NCBI GenBank assembly: GCA_018816765.1
Contig: JAHIUX010000025.1
Location: 1-60,617 of the forward strand
Direction: 5' to 3'
Source: Bacteroidota bacterium
GTDB taxonomy: Bacteria > Bacteroidota > Bacteroidia > Bacteroidales > F082
DNA length: 60,617 nt
How positions within the stretch are numbered: the first letter of the stretch is position 1; each line of letters starts with the position of its first letter. Of the stretch, positions 17,743 to 27,179 are shown piece by piece. The position numbers and the translations under genes are program-made. The notes beneath the pieces are model-generated. The model was not told the DNA's origin and made no database searches. It worked only from the letters and a program-made list of their open reading frames with translations.

Positions 17743-18576
17743 TTACTCAATTCTGTCGTATCGGTCAGGAATTTTAAATGGAAATCCCTGTGCTACCCCC
17801 AGCTCAATGTTCGAAAGTTCAATTTCAATCCTAAAGTGTTGTTCGGCCTGTATATCGAAGACTATTTTCCCGGGCAGGACCTGCTCGTTGACACGCACAA
17901 AATTGGCGTAATCAACCTGAAGCCGTTTGTTCTCTTCGCCAAACTCCTTGAGGTTAACACGGCTGATTTTAAAGTTTTCAGGGCTTAGCCAAATGCTCTG
18001 TACAAGGATGTTGGGGGTTTCTTCTTTTCTCAGGTATTTTTTCATCTTGGCCCTGCCTGTCGTCGAAAGGCGGTATTCCATGCCATCGATGAGCGCCCTG
18101 AAGGTGTTGCTTTCGTAGGATGAAAAATCATTTCCCAGGATCAGCGACTGCACCATGTCGAAATCGATGGAGGTGGTCAGGTACCTGGCAATGAATTGGT
18201 AATTGCCATCAAAGTATTTCTTATCCACCCGGTTGATAAACTGAATGGAATCGTTGGTGATTTTCAAGCGCGCAATTTCAATGCCCAGGGCCGGCGAAAG
18301 CGACACCCAGATGGTGCTGTCCATTTTGACCCTGAGCTGACCGCGCAGATCGGTTTTTGATTTGTTGTTGATAATCCGGATGGCACATCGTGCCGACAAA
18401 TAGTCAAAACGGGCTTGCCCGGAATCCATTTTCTGGATCAGGTAGGCTTCTCCTTGCTCCCGGAGGGGCTGACGGATAATGCTGCGCTTGGTGGAACATG
18501 ACGACAGCAGCGAGGCCGCCAATAGCAACATTACGGCTGCAGAACTTAACGTAAGCCTGCCAAAAATCCTATTCAT
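17743..18576 (-). CDS. DUF4292 lipoprotein
   Basis: 277 residues starting at the ATG at 18576; an ATG at 18594 would lengthen the overlap with the preceding gene from 8 to 26 bases. A lipobox (LLSSC, C27) marks a lipid-anchored protein. The body fits the Bacteroidota family DUF4292, a beta-rich fold related to lipoprotein carriers such as LolA/LolB (family knowledge, not visible directly). A role in moving or sensing envelope lipids or lipoproteins is an inference. It overlaps the TPR gene and precedes the EnvC-like gene, an order I recall from other Bacteroidota. Confidence 0.72.
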   Translation of the reverse strand: MNRIFGRLTLSSAAVMLLLAASLLSSCSTKRSIIRQPLREQGEAYLIQKMDSGQARFDYLSARCAIRIINNKSKTDLRGQLRVKMDSTIWVSLSPALGIEIARLKITNDSIQFINRVDKKYFDGNYQFIARYLTTSIDFDMVQSLILGNDFSSYESNTFRALIDGMEYRLSTTGRAKMKKYLRKEETPNILVQSIWLSPENFKISRVNLKEFGEENKRLQVDYANFVRVNEQVLPGKIVFDIQAEQHFRIEIELSNIELGVAQGFPFKIPDRYDRIE

Positions 18577-20317
18577 ATAAAATTCCTGTTTCAATCTTTT
18601 TTTGAATTAAGGGGGATGTTTCACCGGCCTTCGCGGCTTTTTTCCAATTTTCGAGGGCCTCGGCCTGACGGTTAAGCTTAAACAAAATGTCGCCGAAATG
18701 TTCGCGCAATGTGCCGTTTTCCTTCGACGAAAGCTTCAGGGCCTTTTCAATCTGAACCAGGGCTTCGTCGTAGCGCGCCAGCTTATAAAGCACCCATGCA
18801 TAGGTGTCGATGTTTGATGGATTCTCAGGATCAAGTGAAACGGCTTTTGCAGCCATTTGTACTGCTTTATCGAGCTGTTCGCCCCTGAGCGAAAGGTAGT
18901 AAGCGAAGTTATTCAGCACAAGGCTGTTTTCCGGATTGATGATCAACGCCTTTTCGAAGGCAAAATCTGAGGCCTTGTTGTTGCCGAGTTTATTTTGCGC
19001 ATCGCCAATAAAATTAAAAAACTCGCTCATGAGCAGGTCGTTGCCAACGACAAACTTGCGGCCGGTTTCGAATGATTTCAGGGCCATTTCGTAGTCCTTT
19101 TTCATCGAAAGGCCCATGCCGCGCACAAGATATGGTAATGGCTGCTCGGGAAACAGGTTGAGTGCCCTGTTGCCATGGACCACCATGGCCCCAGTATCGT
19201 TCAGCTGCGAATCGGTCAACAGCAGGTTCTCCCACACCTTGTAATTGCTGCTGTCGATTTCGATTGACCTGAGGAATAAATCCCTCGATTCGGCAATTTT
19301 ATCCTGTTGAAAGTATATTTCTGCAAGCAACTGTATTCCTTTTGGATTATCGGGGTGCAGGCCGATAAAGCCGTTGATCAGGCCGATGGATTGTTCGCTG
19401 ACGGGCCCCTTGCCCTCTTTTGTGGTGAGCCAGTACAATAGGGCCTGAAACTTAATGCCTGGGTCCAGGTCTTCGCTTAGCACCGCTGCGTGCAGCTCAT
19501 TGAAGGCATCCTCAAACCTGCCTTCCTGCAGGTAAAATTCGACCAGTGAAACATGCACATATCCATTATCAGGATCAATTTTTTTGATCCGGTTGTAGGC
19601 TTCAAGGGCTTTATCTTTGTTTCCCTGTTTAATGTATGTTTCAGCCAGCATCGCCTGATAACGTGGTTCGTAAGGATTTGCTATGGCCAGGCGTTCAATT
19701 TCGGCTGTTGCTTTCTCGGGCTGGTTCAGCTGCAGGTATACGGCCTGTTTCTGCATGCTCAGCATTTCGTTTATGCCAATTTGTTTTTCGAGGCGGTTGT
19801 AAATACTGATGGCCTCTTCATATTTTCCCTGAAGCAGCAGTCCGGTCGACAGCTCGCTGATGTATTCGGCGTTTGTCGGGTATTTTTCAACGAGCTTTTC
19901 GAACACATCAGTGTATTCATCTGTTTTGCCCATGGTGCGGTACACCCGGGCCAACCTGATCTGATACCACTGGTTTTCAGGAGCAAGTTCAACGGCTTGC
20001 CGCATCATGTTGAACGACTGGTCGGGTTTGCCTTCACGCGCATACAATTCGGCAAGCTCGTACATCGAGGCGTGGTCGTTTTCATCGGCTTCAAGGGCTT
20101 GTTCAAACAGCGCTTTTGCTTTCACGTCGTTTCCTTTCAGGCGTTCGGCGACGGCTTCGGCAAACAAAGCAGCATTGTTTCGTTTGTCGCCAATGCTGGC
20201 TTCTTTTTTATGCCCCTGTCCTTCGCCTGAGGCTATTTCCCTGCCCGGGCTGCAGCTTATGGCAAGCATACAGCACAAGCTCATTGAAATGATGGTGAAA
20301 CGTGACTGGATGCGCAT
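18569..20317 (-). CDS. TPR-repeat lipoprotein
   Basis: 582 residues with a lipobox ending LAISC (C22). Almost the whole length is tetratricopeptide repeats: helix pairs with the pattern ALxxYxxAxxxxPxN, about a dozen copies. Clear examples are ALFEQALEADENDHA, AYNRIKKIDPDNGYV and AFEKALIINPENSLV. TPR arrays hold protein partners; here they are probably in the periplasm, anchored to a membrane. The 3' end overlaps the DUF4292 gene by 8 bases and the 5' end follows the nucleotidyltransferase by 6 bases, so it belongs to the same operon. The partner is unknown. Confidence 0.8.
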   Translation of the reverse strand: MRIQSRFTIISMSLCCMLAISCSPGREIASGEGQGHKKEASIGDKRNNAALFAEAVAERLKGNDVKAKALFEQALEADENDHASMYELAELYAREGKPDQSFNMMRQAVELAPENQWYQIRLARVYRTMGKTDEYTDVFEKLVEKYPTNAEYISELSTGLLLQGKYEEAISIYNRLEKQIGINEMLSMQKQAVYLQLNQPEKATAEIERLAIANPYEPRYQAMLAETYIKQGNKDKALEAYNRIKKIDPDNGYVHVSLVEFYLQEGRFEDAFNELHAAVLSEDLDPGIKFQALLYWLTTKEGKGPVSEQSIGLINGFIGLHPDNPKGIQLLAEIYFQQDKIAESRDLFLRSIEIDSSNYKVWENLLLTDSQLNDTGAMVVHGNRALNLFPEQPLPYLVRGMGLSMKKDYEMALKSFETGRKFVVGNDLLMSEFFNFIGDAQNKLGNNKASDFAFEKALIINPENSLVLNNFAYYLSLRGEQLDKAVQMAAKAVSLDPENPSNIDTYAWVLYKLARYDEALVQIEKALKLSSKENGTLREHFGDILFKLNRQAEALENWKKAAKAGETSPLIQKKIETGILYE

Positions 20318-20323
20318 TTTCGT

Positions 20324-21340
20324 TTATTTTGTAGGCAGCTGGCTAACCTGGTTATAATCGCCCAGACTAAGTTCATCAAAACGACCACTTACCTGGGTAT
20401 AATTGCCGATCATGCTGTTTTCGATGAGTTTGTTTTCAATCACGGCATGCTTCTGCACAATGCTGTTGCGTATAACCGTATGTGAAATTCGGCTGCCTTC
20501 GCCTATGGAAGCATACGGACCAATAATGGATTTTACAATCACCGCGCCTTTGCCAATGAAGCAGGGGTCGATAATGATAACATCGTCAAGGTCTGCTTCC
20601 TCCGGGAGGTTCATTTCGTCAGCCTTTAGCTCCAAAACCCTTCTGTTGGTGTCGAGTGTGGCTTCTTTATTGCCACAATCGAGCCATTCATCAACGCGGT
20701 CGGTATGGAATGACACACCTTTTTTCATCATGTTCTGCAAGGCGTCTGTGATGCCATATTCGCCTCCGGTTGTAATCTTTTGGTCGAGCAGATACTGCAG
20801 TTCTTTGTGTAGGTTTTCGCCATCTTTAAAGTAATAGATGCCAATGATGGCAAGGTCCGAAACAAACTCTTTCGGTTTTTCGTGAAATCCCTGAATGCTG
20901 CCATCTTCACGGAGCTTGACCACCCCAAATTGCCGGGGGTTTTCAACCTTACTCACCCAGATGATGCCTTCTTTGTCATCGTCGAGCGAAAAGTCAGCTT
21001 TAAACAGGGTGTCGGCATAGGCCACAATGACCTTTCCATTCAGCAAAGGCCCGGCACAAAGGATGGCATGTGCTGTTCCGAGGGCTTCGTGCTGGTAGTG
21101 GATGCTGCCTTTTGCGCCAACAGAGGCTGCTATTTCGAGGAGTCCTGCTTCGGCCTCGGGTCCAAAATCACCGATGACGAATCCAATTTCGTCAATCTTA
21201 TCCTGAATTACTTCGGCAATATCTTCAACAAGGCGCTGTACGATGGGTTTTCCCGCAACGGGAAGCAGCGGTTTGGGTGTTGTCAGGGTGTGTGGCCGCA
21301 TCCGTTTTCCCATGCCGGCCATTGGAATGATGATGTTCAT
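20324..21340 (-). CDS. Sugar-1-phosphate nucleotidyltransferase
   Basis: 338 residues. Residues 1-30 carry the NDP-sugar pyrophosphorylase signature (IPMAGMGKRMRPHTLTTPKP with a following KP-rich loop). The Rossmann-like core (1-240) is followed by left-handed beta-helix turns (about 250-330; hexapeptide-like GKGAVIVKSIIG, IGEGSRI). It makes a nucleotide-activated sugar from NTP and a sugar-1-phosphate. The sequence does not fix the substrate; thymidylyl or mannose guanylyl types are possible. Position next to a flippase suggests surface polysaccharide or LPS supply. Confidence 0.8.
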   Translation of the reverse strand: MNIIIPMAGMGKRMRPHTLTTPKPLLPVAGKPIVQRLVEDIAEVIQDKIDEIGFVIGDFGPEAEAGLLEIAASVGAKGSIHYQHEALGTAHAILCAGPLLNGKVIVAYADTLFKADFSLDDDKEGIIWVSKVENPRQFGVVKLREDGSIQGFHEKPKEFVSDLAIIGIYYFKDGENLHKELQYLLDQKITTGGEYGITDALQNMMKKGVSFHTDRVDEWLDCGNKEATLDTNRRVLELKADEMNLPEEADLDDVIIIDPCFIGKGAVIVKSIIGPYASIGEGSRISHTVIRNSIVQKHAVIENKLIENSMIGNYTQVSGRFDELSLGDYNQVSQLPTK

Positions 21341-21358
21341 AATTCAGTGTTTGATGTG

Positions 21359-21796
21359 TTATTTGCCGGTATGACCAAATCCACCGGCACCACGCTTTGT
21401 TTCTTCAAGCTGACTGACGGCTTGCCAACGGACCGTTTCGTGTCTGGCCACAATCATCTGGGCAATGCGGTCACCATCGTTGATCACGAAAGTTTTGTCA
21501 GAAAGGTTTACAAGGATAACCTTGATTTCGCCCCTATAGTCGGCATCGATGGTTCCGGGGGCATTCAGGACAGTGACGCCCGATTTTGCTGCCAGTCCGC
21601 TCCTGGGTCGCACCTGGGCTTCATATCCCAGCGGCAGTTCGATGAATAATCCGGTCGGTATCAAGGCCCTTTCGAGTGGTTTCATTTCGACCGGAACAGT
21701 AAGGTTAGCCCTCAGGTCCATTCCTGCCGAAGCGTCTGTTTCATACGAAGGTAGGGCATGATGGCCCTGATTTACAATTTTAATTTCCATAAGCAT
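21359..21796 (-). CDS. dut: dUTP diphosphatase
   Basis: 145 residues (143 if the second ATG at 21790 is used). The five trimeric dUTPase motifs are in order: [17 protein letters not shown], the uracil-binding [20 protein letters not shown], and the C-terminal [10 protein letters not shown] loop. It removes dUTP to keep uracil out of DNA and provides dUMP for thymidylate synthesis. It is embedded in an envelope operon between flippase and nucleotidyltransferase, an order I recall from several Bacteroidota. Confidence 0.95.
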   Translation of the reverse strand: MLMEIKIVNQGHHALPSYETDASAGMDLRANLTVPVEMKPLERALIPTGLFIELPLGYEAQVRPRSGLAAKSGVTVLNAPGTIDADYRGEIKVILVNLSDKTFVINDGDRIAQMIVARHETVRWQAVSQLEETKRGAGGFGHTGK

Positions 21797-21872
21797 TTGC
21801 GTTCAGCGAGGGGCAAAATTACGCATTATTCTGTTGTCAGTAAACCGCTGTGGCAAGGCAGATATCGTTGTG

Positions 21873-23336
21873 CTAAGCCTGGGCTGAAGGCCGGTATTTG
21901 CGCTCATCAATGACTGCAAAGGCCAGAAACCCAATAAACATCACGGTGTTCAGGGCAATTTTGAATACAATTCCCCAAGGCGAAATCAGGAGGGAGACAA
22001 TATAAATTGACCCCGCCAAAACGGTATACAAGGCAATATGTTTCAGCTTATACGGAATCGGATACACCTTCTGACCCCACATATAAGAAACGATCATCAT
22101 GGCAAGGTAGCAGATAAAGTGGGCCCAAGATGCGCCGTAATAACCTGAAATGGGAATGAGCACCACGTTGAGCATTATCGTAATCACCGCTCCGCCAATG
22201 GAAATCAAGGCTCCGTAACGTGTCCGGTCGGTAAGCTTGTACCAGATGGACAAATTATAGAAAACACCGTAAAACAGGTTGGCCATCAGGATGATGGGTA
22301 CAATGCCAAGGCCTTCGCGGTACTTTTCGCCAATAAAATACTGAAAAACATCAATATACAGCACAACCATCAGGAAAATCATCAGTCCGAATACCACAAA
22401 ATAATTCATTACCCTTGCAAAGAGTTCGGCTGAATTTTTCTTTTCCGCTTCGGCAAAAAAGAAGGGTTCCGAGGCATAGCGAAACATCTGAATAAACAGT
22501 GTCATCAGGATGCCAAGTTTGTAATTCGCCCCGTAAATTCCCAGCTTGGCCATGGCCGTAGAAGCATCGGGCAGGAGATATTTTAACAAGATCTTATCGC
22601 TAACATCGTTGATCATGCCTGCAAGTCCCACGATCAACACAGGCAAGGCATAAGCCACCATGGGCCGCAGCAGGCTCCGGCTCACTTCCCATTTGAACTT
22701 CGCATACAGCGGCCATAACATCAGTAAGCTGAGCAGGCTTGAAAACACATTCGACAAAAAGACCCACACAACCAGGCTTGACGATGGGCCAAAGACGGCG
22801 ACCGACAATTTGGTTGAAAACTCGGGTAAAATGATGATAAACAATAGGTTTAAGCCAATATTCAAGGCAACATTGGCCAGTTTTATGGTGGCAAACAACC
22901 TGGCCTTGTTAAGTTTGCGGAGCATGGCAAACGGGATCGCCGTTAATGCATCAAGGGCAACAATTACGCCGATAAACAGGATGTATTCCGGATTTCCGGC
23001 ATACTGAATGAGGCGGGCAATTGGTGCATACAGGGCAAAAAGCAGCACCAGAAAAGCCACAACCACAACAATTACCGAACTCAGGGCATTATTGAACACC
23101 TTATACTGCTCATGCTTTTGGGCGTAGCGAAAAAAGGAGGTTTCCATGCCAAAGGTGAGCAGCACCATCAGGAAAGCCACATAGGCATACAATTCGGTGA
23201 TCTGGCCATAAGCATCCTGATCGAAAATACGGGTATAAAAGGGAACTAGAAAATAGTTCAGCAGCCGTGGGATAATCGTTCCCATGCCATAAACTGCTGT
23301 TTGCCCCGCCAGGCTTTTGATTGGATTAACTGCCAT
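21873..23336 (-). CDS. Polysaccharide flippase, Wzx/MATE-like
   Basis: 487 residues, almost all membrane: about 14 hydrophobic segments, starting with a basic amphipathic N-terminus (KSLAGQTAVYGMGTIIPRL) typical of the oligosaccharide flippase superfamily. A polar loop (SDKILLKYLLPDAST) lies in the middle, and a basic tail ends the protein. It is expected to move lipid-linked glycan or peptidoglycan precursor across the inner membrane; O-antigen Wzx and MurJ-like roles cannot be told apart here. It is the first gene of the flippase-dut-nucleotidyltransferase-TPR-DUF4292-EnvC set and follows the sensor kinase by 41 bases. Confidence 0.8.
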   Translation of the reverse strand: MAVNPIKSLAGQTAVYGMGTIIPRLLNYFLVPFYTRIFDQDAYGQITELYAYVAFLMVLLTFGMETSFFRYAQKHEQYKVFNNALSSVIVVVVAFLVLLFALYAPIARLIQYAGNPEYILFIGVIVALDALTAIPFAMLRKLNKARLFATIKLANVALNIGLNLLFIIILPEFSTKLSVAVFGPSSSLVVWVFLSNVFSSLLSLLMLWPLYAKFKWEVSRSLLRPMVAYALPVLIVGLAGMINDVSDKILLKYLLPDASTAMAKLGIYGANYKLGILMTLFIQMFRYASEPFFFAEAEKKNSAELFARVMNYFVVFGLMIFLMVVLYIDVFQYFIGEKYREGLGIVPIILMANLFYGVFYNLSIWYKLTDRTRYGALISIGGAVITIMLNVVLIPISGYYGASWAHFICYLAMMIVSYMWGQKVYPIPYKLKHIALYTVLAGSIYIVSLLISPWGIVFKIALNTVMFIGFLAFAVIDERKYRPSAQA

Positions 23337-23377
23337 CTTAAGAATCCTATTCCTGCATGAATTAGCTTATTTAACGG

Positions 23378-26300
23378 TTAACTGTGCTTGTTGGTATGCT
23401 TTTCGCCAGAAAGGTTCCTCCCCGGAAAAAACAGCGTAAAAGTAGTTCCTTTTCCCGGCTCAGTGACAAAGCTGATTTGACCGCCAATAACCTGTATGAT
23501 GTTGTGCACGATGGATAATCCGATTCCTGTACCACTTGATTTGGTGGTAAAATAGGGTGTAAAAATACGTTGAGACTCTTCGGCGCTCATGCCTTTCCCA
23601 TTATCGGCTACTGTCACTTTGTAATGATCAGCAGCATTGGAAATTGTGAGGGTGATCATGCCTGACTTCTTGTATTCAATGGCCTGTATTGCATTCTTTA
23701 TCAAATTATTAAATACCCTGATCAGGTTCTTCCGGTCCACATACACCAAGGCCGCTTCGCTAGTGTGGTCCTCGAAAACGATGCTTATGGCATGATCCTG
23801 GTCAAAGAGATTGATCACCTGCTGGATGATTTCCTGCAGTGAAACAAATTCGGGCTTGCTTTCGGGCATGGCCGCAAAATCGGAAAAAGCAGTTGCAATG
23901 GCTGAAAGCGCATCTATTTGTTCAATCACAGTTTGGGTTGTTTTTTTGATTTTCAATTCAAGATCAGGATCATTTTCATCCCAGGCTTTTTGCAGGTATT
24001 GAATACTTAACCGCATGGGTGTCAATGGATTTTTGATCTCATGGGCGACCTGTCGGGCCATTTCACGCCAGGCGCTTTCGCGTTCTGAACGGGCCAGCAA
24101 GCCGGCGCTGATTTCAAGCTCGTCAATCAGTTGGTTGTATTGTTTCACCAACTGCCCGATTTCATCCGGTTTTTGGTAGGCGATTTTTTCGTTTGTTTTG
24201 TTTAGCCCGATATTGCGCATCTTTTGCTGAATCATGATCAGTGGCTGGGTCATGCGCCGCGAAAGCAACAGGGCCATCCACACCGAAAAGCCCGTCAGCA
24301 TAAAAACGATGTTAAGAAAAGTCAGCAGAAAAGAAGAGATTTCCTCACGAAGTTCCGACTCTTTGGCAAAGTAAGGCAGGTTTAAAAAGGCCACCGGATC
24401 GCCGTTTGTGTTGCGAAAAGGGATGTAGGACGACAGGTATTCACCTGCACCAATTTGTTCATTATGGATAAAATACAAGGCTTCATGGTGCTTGAGTTTT
24501 TCATAGGCTTCCTGATTCATCATCTTTGATATCAGTCCCTTATCAAATATCTCCTGCCTTGAACTCGCCAATAAACGGCCGTTTAGGTCGTAAAGATTGA
24601 TGTCGGAAAAGAACACGTCTGAGAATTTTTCGAGCAGCTGGCTGATGTATGCCTGGAAACCTTCGTCACGGAAATCGGATCCGTTCAGCTTATGTTCGAG
24701 CTCAATCAGGATTGACTGGGTTTTTTCCCTGAGGAAATCCTTGTTTTTTTGCTGGTAGAATGCCTGTGTATAATTGAACGATATGATGGAAATCACCAAA
24801 TAAGACATTACAAGCGAAAGGATAACCAATGCCTGGAGCCGGGTGCGGAAATTGTGTTTGGCCCTTGACTGAAAATCCTTGTAGTATACCAGCAGTAGCA
24901 CCAGGGCCAGGATAAACCCAATGAAGAGAAAAAAGTATGAAAATGGGGCAATGATGTCAATTGTGCTCTTCGTCTTGCGGCTCACGGTAATTGAAAGTTT
25001 CTCATTTACCGGGAAATACAGGTGGCGATATTGATCTTTATCGCTGTATGTCAGCCTTTTGGGTGATGTGCTGTCAAGATGATATGGGTAAAGGTAACTG
25101 CCAAATTTGTATACCAAACGATTGTCCATATAGCGCGCAAACGAGTAGGAAGAAATGCTTTTTGACTGGTCGATCATATCATCGATGAGCAGTTCCGGAT
25201 ATCCAATTCCTTCAGGCAAATAACGGTTGTAAAGTTCAAGGTAAAGCACGTCCTTTTCCGCTTGGTTATTTTGATCATTGTTTGCAACATCCACTTTTGC
25301 GAGGTAGTAGGTTTGTTGAACATAGTCAGAAATCAGGAAAAGATTTCTGGTGCTGGTGCTTTTGCCTGAGCGCGACAACAGGTCTTCGAAATAGGTGTTG
25401 CAGTCGATCAGGTAGTCATCGGGCTTAATGTGGAGGACCTCTTTGGGCTTGCACACGATCAAGTTTGCGTTGTATTTGTTATAGTAGCCGTTGAGGTAGT
25501 GTTTTTCGACGTAATCAAGCAGCGTTTTCTCATTATCCTCAAAATCATCAGTCAGGCTGGCAACCATTTTTTGCAAAGTTTCATCATGCTCAATCTGCTG
25601 CAATGTTTCTGCCAGCAAAAATTCCAGCAGCGGATCAGATTCATCGGCAATTTTGTAAGCGATCAGCAATTGGTTTTTATCGGCGACTTCGCGGTTCTTT
25701 TTATAAAAGACAAAGGCTAAAAGGAATGACAGAAAAATAATAAAGAAGAAAAAGGCAGAGGTCGCAGCGATCTGTCTGCCCCTGAACACTTCGCCAATCA
25801 CCAGCAGGAACAAAACTGCAGGGAACCAAAAATGGTGTATTCCGGGCTGAGTACTTCCAAATGAAATAACTAGATAATATACTCCCGAAATCAGCAGAAT
25901 CAGCGTGATACCCCAGCGCTTTCCAGGAAATAAGTGAAAGAGTTTCTGAAGCAATATCCTGGATATCAATATGTAGGAGCTTGAAATTGCTGCAATTACA
26001 AAAAACGAAATATAGCTGAGCAGGTTGAAGTTATACAGCTCTTTAAATGATAAGGGGATGCTCGAGTTAGTGATGATCAGCTCAATCTGGTAAATATAGA
26101 CGAAGGCAGCAACGATGAGCAGAATGGCAGCAAGCGAAAAGTAACCGACAGAAGTTTTTTCAGGTACAGTATCCTTTGTAAAGCGATATTCCTTGAAAAA
26201 TATAAAGGCCAAAAACAGCAGGCTGATCGCATTCAGGAAAAGGTCGCCAAAGCCAGGCTGGTAAGGACCGGCGCTAAAATAGGAGGCCGAAAAGAATTCG

Positions 26301-27142
26301 CCATGGTAAATGTCTCCAGGCCATTGCGCGTATATCTGGGTAACACGGCAAAGCCCCACCACGGCAACAAGACCGATAAATCCGAGATGCTTACCGATGC
26401 GAGGCTTCACGAAAAGAAACCCAAGGTAGAAGAGCGAATAAAAGCTGAGTAATATGGCAATCAGCAGCAGCACAAGTATCCCGTAAAGCACACCGCCTAT
26501 TTGTGGGTCTTCATTTATCGCGAGGCTAAACAAAGGCTTAATGTCGTCATCGGCGAAAACCACTGGATATGTGGGTTGATCCCCAGCCACAGCCCGTTTT
26601 ACGCCGGAAGGGAAGACCGGCGAAAAACCATTACGCAGGTAGTTATTCTGAAACGGAAAAGAGGCATAAATCAGCGTGAAGACCGCAAATGTCCTGTCGT
26701 TTTCACGTTGTAACTGAGCAAGATAAAGGCCGTTACTTAGCGAAATAACTGTGTCTTTTTTTATGATTTTCAATACGTTAACACCGGGATCGACGGAGTT
26801 ATCAGACCAAAAAACAAGCGAATCATTCAGGTAAATAAATGCCTTTGCATGTGATTTCGCCAATGACCTTGACAAATCAGCACCCAGTTCCTGATTGTAA
26901 TAATTCTCCCTTTGGGGTAATTGAGTCAGAAACTGCAAGTTCTTATGCCCTTCTTTTTGGAGCGAATAGAAGGCATGTTGAAAACGCTTAAATACGTTAT
27001 CCGGCTGGTAAAATTCATTGTGAGCAAGCATGATCAGGAATAAGGCCAAGATGAGGACGAGCCATACCAAAGTCACAACACCCAGCCTTGTTCGGGAGAG
27101 TGACAGATTTTTCAATACTGACTTCGACCTTATGCTCACCAT
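23378..27142 (-). CDS. Giant membrane sensor histidine kinase (NtrY-like output)
   Basis: 1254 residues, about twice the usual size. N-terminal TM (about 18-42), a periplasmic stretch (about 45-215), a block of about eight TM helices (to about 470), a second soluble region, two more TMs around 750-820, a second periplasmic sensor region, a final TM, HAMP (RRMTQPLIMIQQKMRNIG), a HisKA domain with H1034 in VAHEIKNPLTPMR, and an HATPase with NLIKNAIQAI, DNGKGMS and GTGIGLSIV. All catalytic boxes are intact. The kinase core resembles NtrY-type enzymes, but the multi-TM front end is not theirs. No response regulator is in the window. It lies between a methyltransferase and a flippase on one strand, which suggests an envelope signal (inference). 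Confidence 0.85.
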   Translation of the reverse strand: MVSIRSKSVLKNLSLSRTRLGVVTLVWLVLILALFLIMLAHNEFYQPDNVFKRFQHAFYSLQKEGHKNLQFLTQLPQRENYYNQELGADLSRSLAKSHAKAFIYLNDSLVFWSDNSVDPGVNVLKIIKKDTVISLSNGLYLAQLQRENDRTFAVFTLIYASFPFQNNYLRNGFSPVFPSGVKRAVAGDQPTYPVVFADDDIKPLFSLAINEDPQIGGVLYGILVLLLIAILLSFYSLFYLGFLFVKPRIGKHLGFIGLVAVVGLCRVTQIYAQWPGDIYHGEFFSASYFSAGPYQPGFGDLFLNAISLLFLAFIFFKEYRFTKDTVPEKTSVGYFSLAAILLIVAAFVYIYQIELIITNSSIPLSFKELYNFNLLSYISFFVIAAISSSYILISRILLQKLFHLFPGKRWGITLILLISGVYYLVISFGSTQPGIHHFWFPAVLFLLVIGEVFRGRQIAATSAFFFFIIFLSFLLAFVFYKKNREVADKNQLLIAYKIADESDPLLEFLLAETLQQIEHDETLQKMVASLTDDFEDNEKTLLDYVEKHYLNGYYNKYNANLIVCKPKEVLHIKPDDYLIDCNTYFEDLLSRSGKSTSTRNLFLISDYVQQTYYLAKVDVANNDQNNQAEKDVLYLELYNRYLPEGIGYPELLIDDMIDQSKSISSYSFARYMDNRLVYKFGSYLYPYHLDSTSPKRLTYSDKDQYRHLYFPVNEKLSITVSRKTKSTIDIIAPFSYFFLFIGFILALVLLLVYYKDFQSRAKHNFRTRLQALVILSLVMSYLVISIISFNYTQAFYQQKNKDFLREKTQSILIELEHKLNGSDFRDEGFQAYISQLLEKFSDVFFSDINLYDLNGRLLASSRQEIFDKGLISKMMNQEAYEKLKHHEALYFIHNEQIGAGEYLSSYIPFRNTNGDPVAFLNLPYFAKESELREEISSFLLTFLNIVFMLTGFSVWMALLLSRRMTQPLIMIQQKMRNIGLNKTNEKIAYQKPDEIGQLVKQYNQLIDELEISAGLLARSERESAWREMARQVAHEIKNPLTPMRLSIQYLQKAWDENDPDLELKIKKTTQTVIEQIDALSAIATAFSDFAAMPESKPEFVSLQEIIQQVINLFDQDHAISIVFEDHTSEAALVYVDRKNLIRVFNNLIKNAIQAIEYKKSGMITLTISNAADHYKVTVADNGKGMSAEESQRIFTPYFTTKSSGTGIGLSIVHNIIQVIGGQISFVTEPGKGTTFTLFFPGRNLSGEKHTNKHS

Positions 27143-27179
27143 TTAGAAGCGCAATATTTTGAGAACAGGGAAGCTAAAA

